Assembly (NCBI GenBank): GCA_963732095.1
Contig: CAVSZA010000063.1
Coordinates: 62,001-126,000 of the forward strand
Direction of reading: 5' to 3'
DNA: 64,000 nucleotides
From: AP-15 sp963732095
Lineage (GTDB): Bacteria; Pseudomonadota; Alphaproteobacteria; ATCC43930; CGMCC-115725
The stretch's first letter is position 1. The number at the start of each line of letters is the position of its first letter. The translations under genes were made by a program, and so were the position numbers. The notes below the pieces were generated by a model that was given only the letters and a program-made list of their open reading frames with translations, ran no database searches and was not told the DNA's origin. Below, in pieces: positions 33,945-42,391 of the stretch.

Positions 33945-36075
33945 CTATGTGCCGCGCAACATAACGAGGGCGTCTACCGCCTTCACGCCCTGGCCTGACG
34001 GCAGCACCATGAGCGGATTGATGTCTAACTCGGCCAAGTGTCCTTCAAGGTGCATGGCGAGGTACGATACGCGCACCAGGGTATCCGCGAGCGCCTCGAG
34101 GTCCGCCGCTGGCCGTCCGCGAAAGCCGTGGAGCAACCGGGCTCCTTTGACCTCGGCGATCATCGCCTGTGCTTCCGAGCGCGTGATCGGGCAGCGTCGC
34201 AGGGCCACATCGTTGTAGACCTCGACCATCACGCCGCCACTGCCGAACAGGAGCACCGGGCCCAATTGCGGGTCGCAATTGACGCCAATGATAACTTCTA
34301 CACCGTCTCCGACCATCTCCTGCACCGACACGCCGATGATCCGAGCCTCGGGCGCATAGGCCTTGGCACTGGCCAAGATCTCGGCGTAGGCGGTTCGCAC
34401 TTGTGCCGCATCGCCGAGGTTCAGCCGAACGACCCCGGCCTCCGTCTTGTGCGGAATATCCGGCGAGTCGACCTTGAGAGCCACCGGAAACCCGAGCTGC
34501 TCTGCGGCCTCGACGGCGGCCTCTGCAGAATTTACCCGGTGCTCCCGCGCACTCCCCACGCCCCAGGCCGCGAGCAGCTCTTTGCTCTCGGAACTCCGAG
34601 AGTGTCGTACGCTCCCGCCCGAGAGCCTGGGCGATGGCCTCGTCCTGCGGCGCCGTGCGCGGCGGGGCCGTGGCAAAGCCGTCGGCCAGGCGACGTTCGC
34701 GCCATGTATGATACGCTAGGCGGCTCTGCAGGCCTCGGGCCAATTTGTCCGGCGTGTAGAAGACAGGTATCCGGGCGTTCCTGAGCTGTGCCAGGCCAGC
34801 CTTGGCGTCCCGGCTGCCTGTCCACAAGAACACCACACCCTTGTCGGTCCGATCACGCTGGCTGATGACCTGCTGAGCCTGGGCGTCCGCCCCGGCACTC
34901 GCCACGACGAGCGTCCCCATCCGGGGATCATTGATCAAATGCTCCATGATTTGCGGGAAGGACTCACTGTTGGCAAAGCCTGTCACATCGGCAGGATTGG
35001 CAGCCCACCCGAAGCCCTTCAAGATCGCGTTGATGCCGTCACGCGCCTCCGGCCCTAGCGGCGGCAGATCGAGACCGGCCTGACCGCACATGTCGGCGGT
35101 GAGCGAGCTGATGCCGCCCGAGTGGGATACTACGGCGATGCCGGGCACTAGCGGCTCGGGGGTGTGGGCGAGGAGGTGCGCCGTCTCCAGGAGTTCGTCG
35201 TAATCCTGGACCCGGATCACCCCATATTGCGCAAAGATCGCATCGTACCGGGCATCGGCACCCGTCAGCGCTGCCGTGTGCGAGCGTGCAGCCCGGGCTC
35301 CGAGTTCCGAACGCCCGATTTTGATCAGGACGATCGGCTTGCCGCGCTCTGCTGCGAGCTTTGCGACTGCGAGAAATTTGTCGGCCTCTTTGAAGCCTTC
35401 GACAAAGCCGGCAATTACCCGAGTATCCGGATCGTCCAGCAGATAGCGGGCGAAATCGGTAAAGTCGAGGTCTGCCTCGTTCCCTGTCGAGATTATATAG
35501 CTGAAGCCGATGCCGTTCTCGACCGCGCGCACCAGGAACGGCCCGAACGCCGTCGCGCCGCTTTGGCACACCAGGCCGATGGGCCCCGTCAGACCTTCCG
35601 CCCCGCGCGAGGAAGCGGTGGCCCAGATGTCGTCTTTGACATTCGCCAGCCCCAGGCAGTTGGGGCCGCTGATCCGCATGCCCGAGGCGCGCGCAAAGGC
35701 ACCCAATTCCCGCTGCAAATCGCGCCGGTCGTCGACGCCGCGCTCGGCAAAGCCCGCCGAGATCACGATCGCCGATCCCGCTCCCTTGCGGTGGCTCTCC
35801 TGGAGGACATCGAGCACGTGGTCGTAGGGCACCACGATGCCCACCAAATCGGGGGCCTCCGGCAGGTTCGTCACGCTCGGGTAGGACTTCACCCGCATGA
35901 TTTCGTCATAACGCGGGTTCACGGCATAGACCCTGATCCGGTCTTTTGCCTTGAGCGCCGCAGCCAGAAACCGCCCGCCATACTGCATCCGCGGCGTCGC
36001 GCCCACGATCGCAATGGAGCGTGGGTTGAGCATTTTGTGGATCGACGCCATCTGTGGTTCTGTCCAGAACTCCAT
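33945..36075 (-). pseudogene. Acyl-CoA synthetase (ADP-forming, acetate-CoA ligase type) with one frameshift
   Basis: From the ATG at 36075 (AGGGGG 4-5 bases upstream) the first frame encodes a CoA-binding domain (S-I-A-I-V-G-A-T), the ligase domain with the phosphohistidine segment A-R-S-H-T-A-A-L-T-G, and S-H-S-G-G-I-S-S-L. At 34588 an extra C breaks the frame; the second frame gives S-K-E-L-L-A-A-W-G-V and the ATP-grasp domain (V-A-L-K-V-D-S-P-D-I-P-H-K-T-E, E-L-D-I-N-P-L-M-V). With the base removed it would be a normal two-module enzyme of about 710 residues. An upstream in-frame extension to 36219 is possible. Confidence 0.85.
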
Positions 36076-36229
36076 GACACCCCCTGAAAAGCCTGCCCCG
36101 TGGGCCTTCAGCCCACGGACCTGATCCGTGGGGAAGGCCCGGGGAACGTGGTCCGCCATGGCTAGGCTGACTCGGTCGGCAAGCCCACGCTCTACGAACG
36201 GGGCAGTTTCGGTTGTCATCTAAACAACG

Positions 36230-36405
36230 CTAGTACCTCGTTGCAAAAGCAGCGTATGTGATTCCCGCTTTCTCGTCATGCCCGCGAAGGCGGGCATCCA
36301 GGGTCTGCGCTCCGGACACCGCCCTGGACTCCCGCTTGCCCGGAGTGACGATACGGGTGAGTGATCTTGTTACGACTTTCGGCAATATGCGCAACGAGGT
36401 ACTAG
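36230..36405. mobile_element. MITE-like element with 15-bp perfect terminal inverted repeats
   Basis: The ends CTAGTACCTCGTTGC (36230-36244) and GCAACGAGGTACTAG (36391-36405) are exact complements. Inside is a palindrome of the CGTCATGCCCGCGAAGGCGG type, also found elsewhere between genes. There is no open frame, and the 176-base size fits a miniature element that depends on an IS transposase, or a dispersed repeat that has captured a palindrome. It lies between the synthetase and a VOC fragment. Confidence 0.65.
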
Positions 36406-36461
36406 GGTCGAACGCTTGGAGAATATGACGTTTACCGAGCTTAATGTTGCGAACTGCCCGA

Positions 36462-36640
36462 TCACGCAGGATCGCGGCAGACGGCCTCAATGTTGCGGCC
36501 ATCGGGATCGAGGACAAATGCCCCGTAGTAGTACGGATGATAGTTGGGCCGAAGCCCTGGCTTGCTGTTGTCGTGCCCGCCCGCGCCGACAGCCGTTGCG
36601 TAAAAGCGGTCGACGGCAGCGCGATCCGGTGCGGCGGATT
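36462..36640 (-). pseudogene. VOC (glyoxalase/dioxygenase) family C-terminal fragment
   Basis: A frame without a start encodes D-R-A-A-V-D-R-F-Y-A-T-A-V-G-A-G-G-H-D-N-S-K-P-G-L-type sequence, then Y-Y-Y-G-A-F-V-L-D-P-D-G-R-N-I-E-A-V-C, ending at a natural TGA. The Y-G-A-F-x-x-D-P-D-G-x-x-I-E-x-V ending, with the metal Glu, is typical of the last VOC module. The N-terminal half is absent. Confidence 0.75.
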
Positions 36641-36762
36641 GAAGAAGGTGCGCTCGGGTCTCAGGCCAGCACCAGTCTCAGAGTAATCAAGTAGCTTGGT
36701 CGGCTTACGACGCGCCGCTCGGATGACCAAGCTCCCAGCGTTTTGCTTCGCGAGCACCTGAC

Positions 36763-37830
36763 GTGGCGGCCGAAACTCCGCTTCGCCGGGAGCTCGTCTT
36801 CGTCGTCCCCGGCCGGCTCGATCAACTTACCGGCGGATATCTCTTCGATCGTCACATTGTCGAGGGTTTGCGCGCGCGGGGCCGGGTCGTTCGGGTCATC
36901 GAGCTCGCTGGAGGTCGTCCAAAGGCAAACGCGGCGGTGCTCGCCGGCGTGGCCGACGGCACGGAGACGGTTGTCGACGGCCTCGCCCTCGCCAATCTCG
37001 GAGAGGTGATGGCGGCGCAGGCGCGCCGCCTACCGGTCGTCGCATTCGTCCACGGCCCGCTGGCGCAGGAGAGCAGCCTTCCGCCGGCCGAGGCGAAGCG
37101 GGCGGCGCAACGCGAGGGCGCGTTGCTGTCACGGCTTCGCGGCGTCCTCTGTCCGAGCGGGAAAACTGCCGCTGCGGTCGAGAGCTATGGCGTCTCTCGC
37201 GACCGGATCGCCATCGTCCCACCAGGCACTGTGAAGCCGAACAGGTATCCAAGGCCGCGGCGAGGCCCCGTTCGCGCGCTGCTCTGCGTGGCGAACTTGC
37301 TGCCACGCAAAGGTCATGGCGTGCTGGTCGAGGCGCTGGCCCGGATTCGCGATCTCGACTGGAACCTGCTCTGTGTCGGGTCACTCAAGCGCGATCCGGC
37401 GACGGCGCGACTGGTTCGGCGGATGATCTCGGCCGCTGGGCTCGAGGGGCGTATCACTCTAGCGGGCGAGTGGCCGCCGCAATCGGTCGCGCGCGCCTAT
37501 CGGAAGGCGGACGCCTTTGTCCTGCCGTCCTTCCACGAAGGCTACGGCATGGTTTTTGCGGAAGCAATGGCGCACGGCCTGCCGCTGATCGCTACCACCG
37601 CAGGCGCGATCCCGGAGACGGTGTCGCCTGAAGCCGCGCTGTTTGTTCCACCAGGCAATTCGGCGGCTCTGGCGCGGGCGCTTCGTCGGGTGATCTCCGA
37701 GCCTGCGCTCGCCGCGCGGCTCGCTGCGCGGTCACGCGCGGCGGGCGGTCGCCTGCCCGAATGGCCGAAAGCAACGGAAGAATGGGAAAGGGCATTGGGT
37801 CGCCTTATGGCTCTCAATCCGCCCTCGTGA
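36763..37830 (+). CDS. Glycosyltransferase family 4 protein
   Basis: From a GTG at 36763 the protein has 355 residues. An N-terminal Rossmann part (L-V-F-V-V-P-G-R-L-D-Q-L-T-G-G-Y) binds the acceptor. The C-terminal part carries L-C-V-A-N-L-L-P-R-K-G-H and the E-x7-E nucleotide-sugar motif (Glu259 and Glu267 in F-H-E-G-Y-G-M-V-F-A-E-A). GT4 enzymes are retaining glycosyltransferases for lipopolysaccharide, exopolysaccharide or small molecules. It is not in a polysaccharide cluster here. The start codon lacks a clear ribosome site. Confidence 0.88.
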   Translation: MAAETPLRRELVFVVPGRLDQLTGGYLFDRHIVEGLRARGRVVRVIELAGGRPKANAAVLAGVADGTETVVDGLALANLGEVMAAQARRLPVVAFVHGPLAQESSLPPAEAKRAAQREGALLSRLRGVLCPSGKTAAAVESYGVSRDRIAIVPPGTVKPNRYPRPRRGPVRALLCVANLLPRKGHGVLVEALARIRDLDWNLLCVGSLKRDPATARLVRRMISAAGLEGRITLAGEWPPQSVARAYRKADAFVLPSFHEGYGMVFAEAMAHGLPLIATTAGAIPETVSPEAALFVPPGNSAALARALRRVISEPALAARLAARSRAAGGRLPEWPKATEEWERALGRLMALNPPS

Positions 37831-37962
37831 GGACGTTAGGTGACCTTGCTCTGCGTTCCGGCCGGTTTCGCTCGCAGAACCCCGGGTGATCCCATAGGCG
37901 GTGACCCTCTCCGCCGTGCCGCTTTCTCCCTCTACTTTTGTCCCCTAAATCATACGCATTAC

Positions 37963-38108
37963 ACCCGCGCGAGAATGTCGAGAAGATGCGCAGCGGGACG
38001 TCGCTGACCGATGCGGACCGGTTGCCCTGGCTCCGCAAGATCGCGGCGGAAATCGATGGCTGGCGCGCGCGGGGCGAATGCGGCGTGCTGACCTGCTCGG
38101 CGCTGGCA
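37963..38108 (+). pseudogene. gntK: Gluconokinase middle segment, inverted relative to the N-terminal segment
   Basis: On the plus strand this encodes H-P-R-E-N-V-E-K-M-R-S-G-T-S-L-T-D-A-D-R, L-P-W-L-R-K-I-A-A-E-I-D-G-W and G-E-C-G-V-L-T-C-S-A-L, the region that normally follows the P-loop part of gluconokinase. It meets the N-terminal segment end to end at about 38109, on the opposite strand. No C-terminal third of the enzyme is found. Confidence 0.85.
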
Positions 38109-38230
38109 GGTCGTCCCCTTCCTGAAACGGGCAGCCCAGCGCGGCCGCGAGCAGGGCTGCGACCGTGCTTTTGCCCGATCCGAAGACACCCATCAGCACG
38201 ACGATCCTCGGCCCGGCGATGGTGTGCGCA
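38109..38230 (-). pseudogene. gntK: Gluconokinase N-terminal (P-loop) segment
   Basis: On the minus strand this reads V-L-M-G-V-F-G-S-G-K-S-T-V-A-A-L-L-A-A-A-L-G and F-Q-E-G-D-D-L, the Walker A region and start of GntK. It then runs directly into antisense of the middle segment. Together with 37963-38108 it shows that about 150 bases inside the gene were turned round. A clean start codon is not visible. Confidence 0.85.
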
Positions 38231-38492
38231 AGGGCGGCGGACCAAACGCGCTGAGGTTAGTTGTCGGTTCCTGTCATGCAAAATCCGGGATCATGTCGGC
38301 CGCCTGGAAAACCCCACCAAAGTTACTGGATTTACCACAGTTTACCGGCCCAATGACGCTCGGCGCAGCGATCGCGATGACACAATAAAATGTCGTATTC
38401 ACCGGGGAACACCCGTGTTATCGCGCCAGTAAAGCTCAAATACCAGATCGGCAATACCTTGAAGGTTCCGGCGTAACCCAACGCGTCGCGGT

Positions 38493-39467
38493 TCACTTCG
38501 CCGGCCCCCGGGGCTGCGGATTGACCTGCACGGTCGCGGTCATCCCCGCCGCGAGGACCACACCCTCCGGCACCTGGTCGATGTGGATGCGCACCGGGAT
38601 GCGCTGCGCCAGGCGCACCCAGGTGAAGATCGGGTTGACCGTGGCGAGCCCTTGCCCGTTGGGCTGCGCGTTTGCGACATTGATGCCGCGCGCGATGCTG
38701 CCGACATGGCCGCGAACGATCTGGTGGTAGCCCATCAGCTTGACGCTGGCCGGGTCGCCTACCTGGATCGGCTCGAGATTGGTCTCCTCGAAATAGCCGT
38801 CGACCCAGAACAAATCGGCGTCGACGAGCGAGATCTCATTCTGCCCGACATTGGCGTAGTCCCCCAACTGCGCCAGCAGGTTGGTCACATAGCCGTTGAC
38901 CGGAGAACGGATCTCCGTGCGCTGCAGGTTGACCCGCGCCTGGTCCAGATTGGCGACGGCTTGCTGATATTGGGCTTGGGTGGCGAGTGCGGTGGTCGCA
39001 AAGGTCTGCTTTTCTTCGACCGTGACCGCGAGGGTGGTCAGCTCTTGCCGGCGCTTGGCCTCTCTTTCGGCATTCTGCGCGTTGGCCTGGGCCTGCTGCA
39101 CGGCCGCCTCGGCGAGGCTCACGGCGATTTTGAAGTCGGTCGGGTCGATGACCATCAGCAGGTCGCCCTTGTGCACGAACTGGTTGTCGGCGACGGGCAG
39201 TTCGACGATCTGGCCGGCGACTTGCGGCGCCATTGTCACGACATAGGCGCGCACCGTGCCGTCGCGTGTCCACGGGGCCCCCATATAGGCGTTCCACATC
39301 GCCCAGCCCAGGGCGCCGGCGACCGCGAGCGCGGCCAAGGTGATAAGCAGTGGAAAGATACGAAGGCGTCGTCGGGGCGCGACGCGAACAGGCGGCTCGG
39401 GAGGCAGGAGGGCCGCGGGAGTCTCTACCGCTGTTTCGCGCCTCGATTTGGTTTCGACATCGGACAT
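38493..39467 (-). CDS. HlyD/EmrA-AaeA family periplasmic adaptor protein
   Basis: This 324-residue protein has a cytoplasmic N-terminal tail, one transmembrane helix (about 40-65, L-L-I-T-L-A-A-L-A-V-A-G-A-L), a biotinyl-lipoyl half (V-A-G-Q-I-V-E-L), an alpha hairpin rich in A and Q, and R-S-P-V-N-G-Y-V-T for the second half. It is the membrane-fusion subunit of the efflux operon with DUF1656 and FUSC. I use the ATG at 39467; a TTG at 39479 overlaps the DUF1656 stop as TTGA. Confidence 0.92.
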   Translation of the reverse strand: MSDVETKSRRETAVETPAALLPPEPPVRVAPRRRLRIFPLLITLAALAVAGALGWAMWNAYMGAPWTRDGTVRAYVVTMAPQVAGQIVELPVADNQFVHKGDLLMVIDPTDFKIAVSLAEAAVQQAQANAQNAEREAKRRQELTTLAVTVEEKQTFATTALATQAQYQQAVANLDQARVNLQRTEIRSPVNGYVTNLLAQLGDYANVGQNEISLVDADLFWVDGYFEETNLEPIQVGDPASVKLMGYHQIVRGHVGSIARGINVANAQPNGQGLATVNPIFTWVRLAQRIPVRIHIDQVPEGVVLAAGMTATVQVNPQPRGPAK

Positions 39468-39475
39468 CGCCGAAC

Positions 39476-39682
39476 TCAACGCGCCGCGACGAGCAGCACC
39501 ATCGACGACAGCACGATCATATAGACAGCGAACGTGAAAAGAGCCGGGTTCCAGACGTGCTGCACCAAGCCGAAACGGGCAGCGAATCGCCGCAGCCCGA
39601 TCGTGACCACCCAGGCAGCGACCATCATCAACGACATCGGCGCGACATAGACGCCGAATAGGTTAATCTCGGTGAACCTCAC
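39476..39682 (-). CDS. DUF1656 (AaeX-like) small membrane protein
   Basis: This 68-residue protein has two hydrophobic segments and the AaeX-type start E-I-N-L-F-G-V-Y-V-A-P. It is the small inner-membrane partner in AaeAXB-like aromatic-acid efflux systems. Its ATG overlaps the FUSC stop as ATGA. Confidence 0.9.
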   Translation of the reverse strand: MRFTEINLFGVYVAPMSLMMVAAWVVTIGLRRFAARFGLVQHVWNPALFTFAVYMIVLSSMVLLVAAR

Positions 39683-41736
39683 CGGGGGACTCCTGCGTCG
39701 AAGTAAGCAGAATGTTGGGTGAGCGCTTCAGACATTGCAAGGATGAGGCCGCGCGCCCGGAGAGCGGCAGGGCCCGGACGAGCGGCGAGAGCCTGGTCGA
39801 CCCGAGCGAGGCGGGCGGTCGCGATCCCGCTGTCACCTTGCGATACGGCGTCGAGCGCCGCATCCAGCTCGGAGCTCAATTCGAGCCGGCGAGCGATGCG
39901 GCGAAGCTGGATGATATCGGTACCCATCGACAACGCCGCCGTCAGCAGCGAGCGCTGCAATGGCTCGGCCGCGTCCGGCATTGCTGAGAGGCGGCCATAC
40001 ACACGGTCCTCCCAATCATCGGGCGTCCGGGGGATCGGGGCCGTCGCGAGGCGGCGCAGATCGCGCAATGTCAGCGCCAGGAGCCGGCGGGTTCGGAACG
40101 CCGGCGACAACGGCGGCAGCAAGCGAAACGACAGCGCGCCGGCACTCGCGCCTGCGACGATCGCCAACGCCGAGTTATAGAATTCCTGCTGGTCGTAGTT
40201 CATCGGGTTCGCCGGAGCGACGAGCGAAAGAAAGCCGAAAGCTGCGAGGGCCGTAAACATCGGCGTCTGCCATGGCTGGGCGATCAGCGCGCCGGCGGGC
40301 ACCATGACGAGGCCGATCGCGAGGCTGAAGGCAGCGAAGGTCTCGGTGTTCGGCAGCACCGCGAAGGTGATGATTGCCGCGAAAACGATGGCCAGGCCGA
40401 CACCGGCTGTGAAGCTCATAGCTGCGGCGTAAGCCTGGTCGGCTCTCGGCGAGAGCAGGGTGACAACAATCGCCGCGAACTCGATGGCCTCTGCGCCGTT
40501 CGGCCATGCGGTGACGATCCAGAATAGTTCGACGGCACCGATCGCGACGAACGCGCGCCCCGCGTTGGCCAGAGCGGGCAGCCAATCAGGTACGCGGAGC
40601 CGGAAACCGCCGCGGCGAGGAACAGGTCGAGCGGGATCGTCGACAAGCAATGCCAGCCCGTTGAGCGCATGCGACATGCCGGCCAGAGCCTCCGCCGCAC
40701 GGTCGGCAACTAGTCTCAGCGATGGCGTCCCGGCCGGCAGGGCGACCAGCGCCCGCACCGCCGCCTCGCATATCTGGCGCAGGCCGACGGGGTCGGCTAT
40801 CCAGCGTCCCGGCTCGCCTTGCACCGGCACCGCTCGCAGCTCTTGCGGCAGCGTTCGCAAAACGACGTCCGCCTCCCGCCGAGCTTGTTCATACGGCAGC
40901 CGCATGAGGTGAACCGCCACCGTGCGCCAGCCGGCCGAGGCCGCGAGCAGACCGTCCACCGCCCTCTGCAAGACCGGAGAGTGATAGCGCAGCCGGGAGG
41001 ATTCCCCGATCGCCTCGTCGATGACCGGGTCGAGCGCGATGACGCGCCGGATCAGCTCGCGCCGCACCGGCTGCGTGTCCGGAAACTCCAATCCGGCCGG
41101 CGATAAGTTGCGGCTAAATCGTCCTGTGATTTCGGCCGAAAGCGCGGCAAACAGGGTGGCCAGACGCCGCGGTGCGCCGCCGAAATCGGTCACGGCGAGA
41201 ACAACACCGGCGCAGACGATGCCGATGCAGATCTCGCTCGCGCGGGTCACCGCCAAGGTGAAGGCTTGACCGTTGAGGCCCCCGACCGCGCCGAGCTGCT
41301 CGCCCGCGATGATCGCCACCGTGTAGCCGGCGAGTGCCGCCGAATAGGAGGCAAAGTTGTGCAGCAGTGTGGCAACGAGAGCGCACCCGGCGCCCCACAG
41401 CGCCAGGCTCACAAGGAAGGCGGCGCGGTCCTGCGGGAAGCACGCGGTCAGCACCACGATCGCCACCGCACCGACCACGGTGCCGATCATGCGGTACCAC
41501 CCCTTGCGCAGCGAAGCCCCGAGGCTTGGCTGACAGACGATTGCCGCGGTGGTCCCGGCCCAGTACGCGTTGTCGAGCTCGAGCCAGAACGCGACATAGA
41601 GCGCGAGGCACGCCGACGCCCACAGCCGCAACCCGAACAGCAGCGGTGGGCCCGACGCCTGGAGCACGCCGGATGCGTAATCAACCCAGCGCGCCACCGG
41701 GCTGGGTTGCGCGGCCGATGGCTCAGCGCCGGTCAT
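39679..41736 (-). CDS. FUSC family (AaeB-like) inner-membrane efflux protein
   Basis: The protein has 685 residues with two blocks of about five to six membrane helices separated by a cytoplasmic domain rich in Ala and Arg. The first block shows Y-W-A-G-T-T-A-A-I-V-C-Q-P-S-L-G and the second L-F-W-I-V-T-A-W-P-N-G, in accord with FUSC proteins. With the HlyD and DUF1656 genes it forms an efflux system, by analogy to AaeAB, which exports hydroxylated aromatic carboxylates. That suits a genome with many aromatic catabolism genes. A strong promoter lies about 200 bases upstream. Confidence 0.92.
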   Translation of the reverse strand: MTGAEPSAAQPSPVARWVDYASGVLQASGPPLLFGLRLWASACLALYVAFWLELDNAYWAGTTAAIVCQPSLGASLRKGWYRMIGTVVGAVAIVVLTACFPQDRAAFLVSLALWGAGCALVATLLHNFASYSAALAGYTVAIIAGEQLGAVGGLNGQAFTLAVTRASEICIGIVCAGVVLAVTDFGGAPRRLATLFAALSAEITGRFSRNLSPAGLEFPDTQPVRRELIRRVIALDPVIDEAIGESSRLRYHSPVLQRAVDGLLAASAGWRTVAVHLMRLPYEQARREADVVLRTLPQELRAVPVQGEPGRWIADPVGLRQICEAAVRALVALPAGTPSLRLVADRAAEALAGMSHALNGLALLVDDPARPVPRRGGFRLRVPDWLPALANAGRAFVAIGAVELFWIVTAWPNGAEAIEFAAIVVTLLSPRADQAYAAAMSFTAGVGLAIVFAAIITFAVLPNTETFAAFSLAIGLVMVPAGALIAQPWQTPMFTALAAFGFLSLVAPANPMNYDQQEFYNSALAIVAGASAGALSFRLLPPLSPAFRTRRLLALTLRDLRRLATAPIPRTPDDWEDRVYGRLSAMPDAAEPLQRSLLTAALSMGTDIIQLRRIARRLELSSELDAALDAVSQGDSGIATARLARVDQALAARPGPAALRARGLILAMSEALTQHSAYFDAGVPR

Positions 41737-41931
41737 CAGCGTGAGCCGCCGTGCACCTTGTATTTCAAGATCCGATCTTCCTTCTCCCTGTTATCATGCG
41801 CAAGCACGCGATCCTTTTACGCCAGCACGCCCCGCAAACACGGGGCAGCGTGACAATCTGCACCTGTTTCGCCTGTTTTATTAGGACGAGATCAGGTGAC
41901 GGCGCGGCGTGCGGTTATCTTTTCGCAATTA

Positions 41932-41961
41932 ATAATACAGCAACTGACCATGTCCTGTCAA
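41932..41961 (-). promoter_or_regulatory. Near-consensus sigma-70 promoter for the efflux operon
   Basis: On the minus strand TTGACA (41961-41956) is followed after 18 bases by TATTAT (41937-41932). It points to the FUSC gene, whose start is about 195 bases further on. The leader contains CACCTGATCTCG...GAAACAGGTG, a possible hairpin or operator arm. The remainder of the 41737-42079 gap shows no gene. Confidence 0.6.
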
Positions 41962-42079
41962 CACGGCCCCACTTTCCATAAAGGCGCTTCATTCTCAAAG
42001 AGAGGCTTCAGGCAGGCAGATTTGGCCCTGACGCCATGGCTGCGTTGCCGGGCGCTGCATAGACATGCGCTCAGAGGCC

Positions 42080-42370
42080 TCAATGCTCACCTCCAGTCTG
42101 AGCACCGCCGAGCGAGGTGCCTGCAGCCCCGCCACCGACCGCCGAGGCAGGGCCGGAATTCCCGGTCGCGCCTGGTTCGGCCCAGAGCCGTGCCCAGTAC
42201 GCGTTCTGTTCTGGCGGTAATTGCAGATTGGCGTTATTGCCGTCGTACATCGTTCCGGTCTGCCCGATGACCGTCGGATGCTGCGCACCCTGCTGTGCGC
42301 CGCCTTGCGCGAGGGCGGACATGGCCGCAGCCACCAGAACCATTGTCGCAGTAAGGATGGGTTTGATCAT
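42080..42370 (-). CDS. Small secreted Gly/Gln-rich protein of unknown function
   Basis: This 96-residue protein has a clear signal peptide (I-L-T-A-T-M-V-L-V-A-A-A-M-S-A-L-A) followed by Q-G-G-A-Q-Q-G-A-Q-H and a short mature domain with A-Y-W-A-R-L-W-A-E and a Gly/Ala-rich end. I recognise no family. It is 21 bases downstream of the cytochrome c gene, on the same strand, so it may belong to the dehydrogenase operon. Confidence 0.6.
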   Translation of the reverse strand: MIKPILTATMVLVAAAMSALAQGGAQQGAQHPTVIGQTGTMYDGNNANLQLPPEQNAYWARLWAEPGATGNSGPASAVGGGAAGTSLGGAQTGGEH

Positions 42371-42391
42371 GCACTGGCACTCCGTTAGCGG

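Noticed and set aside
36230..36757. 175-residue minus-strand frame upstream of the glycosyltransferase
   Set aside because: It reads through the MITE-like element and the wrong frame of the VOC fragment, so it is not a real protein.
41896..42270. Plus-strand frame between the FUSC and cytochrome genes
   Set aside because: It crosses the promoter and is antisense to the small secreted protein; the composition is Arg-rich, typical of a shadow frame.
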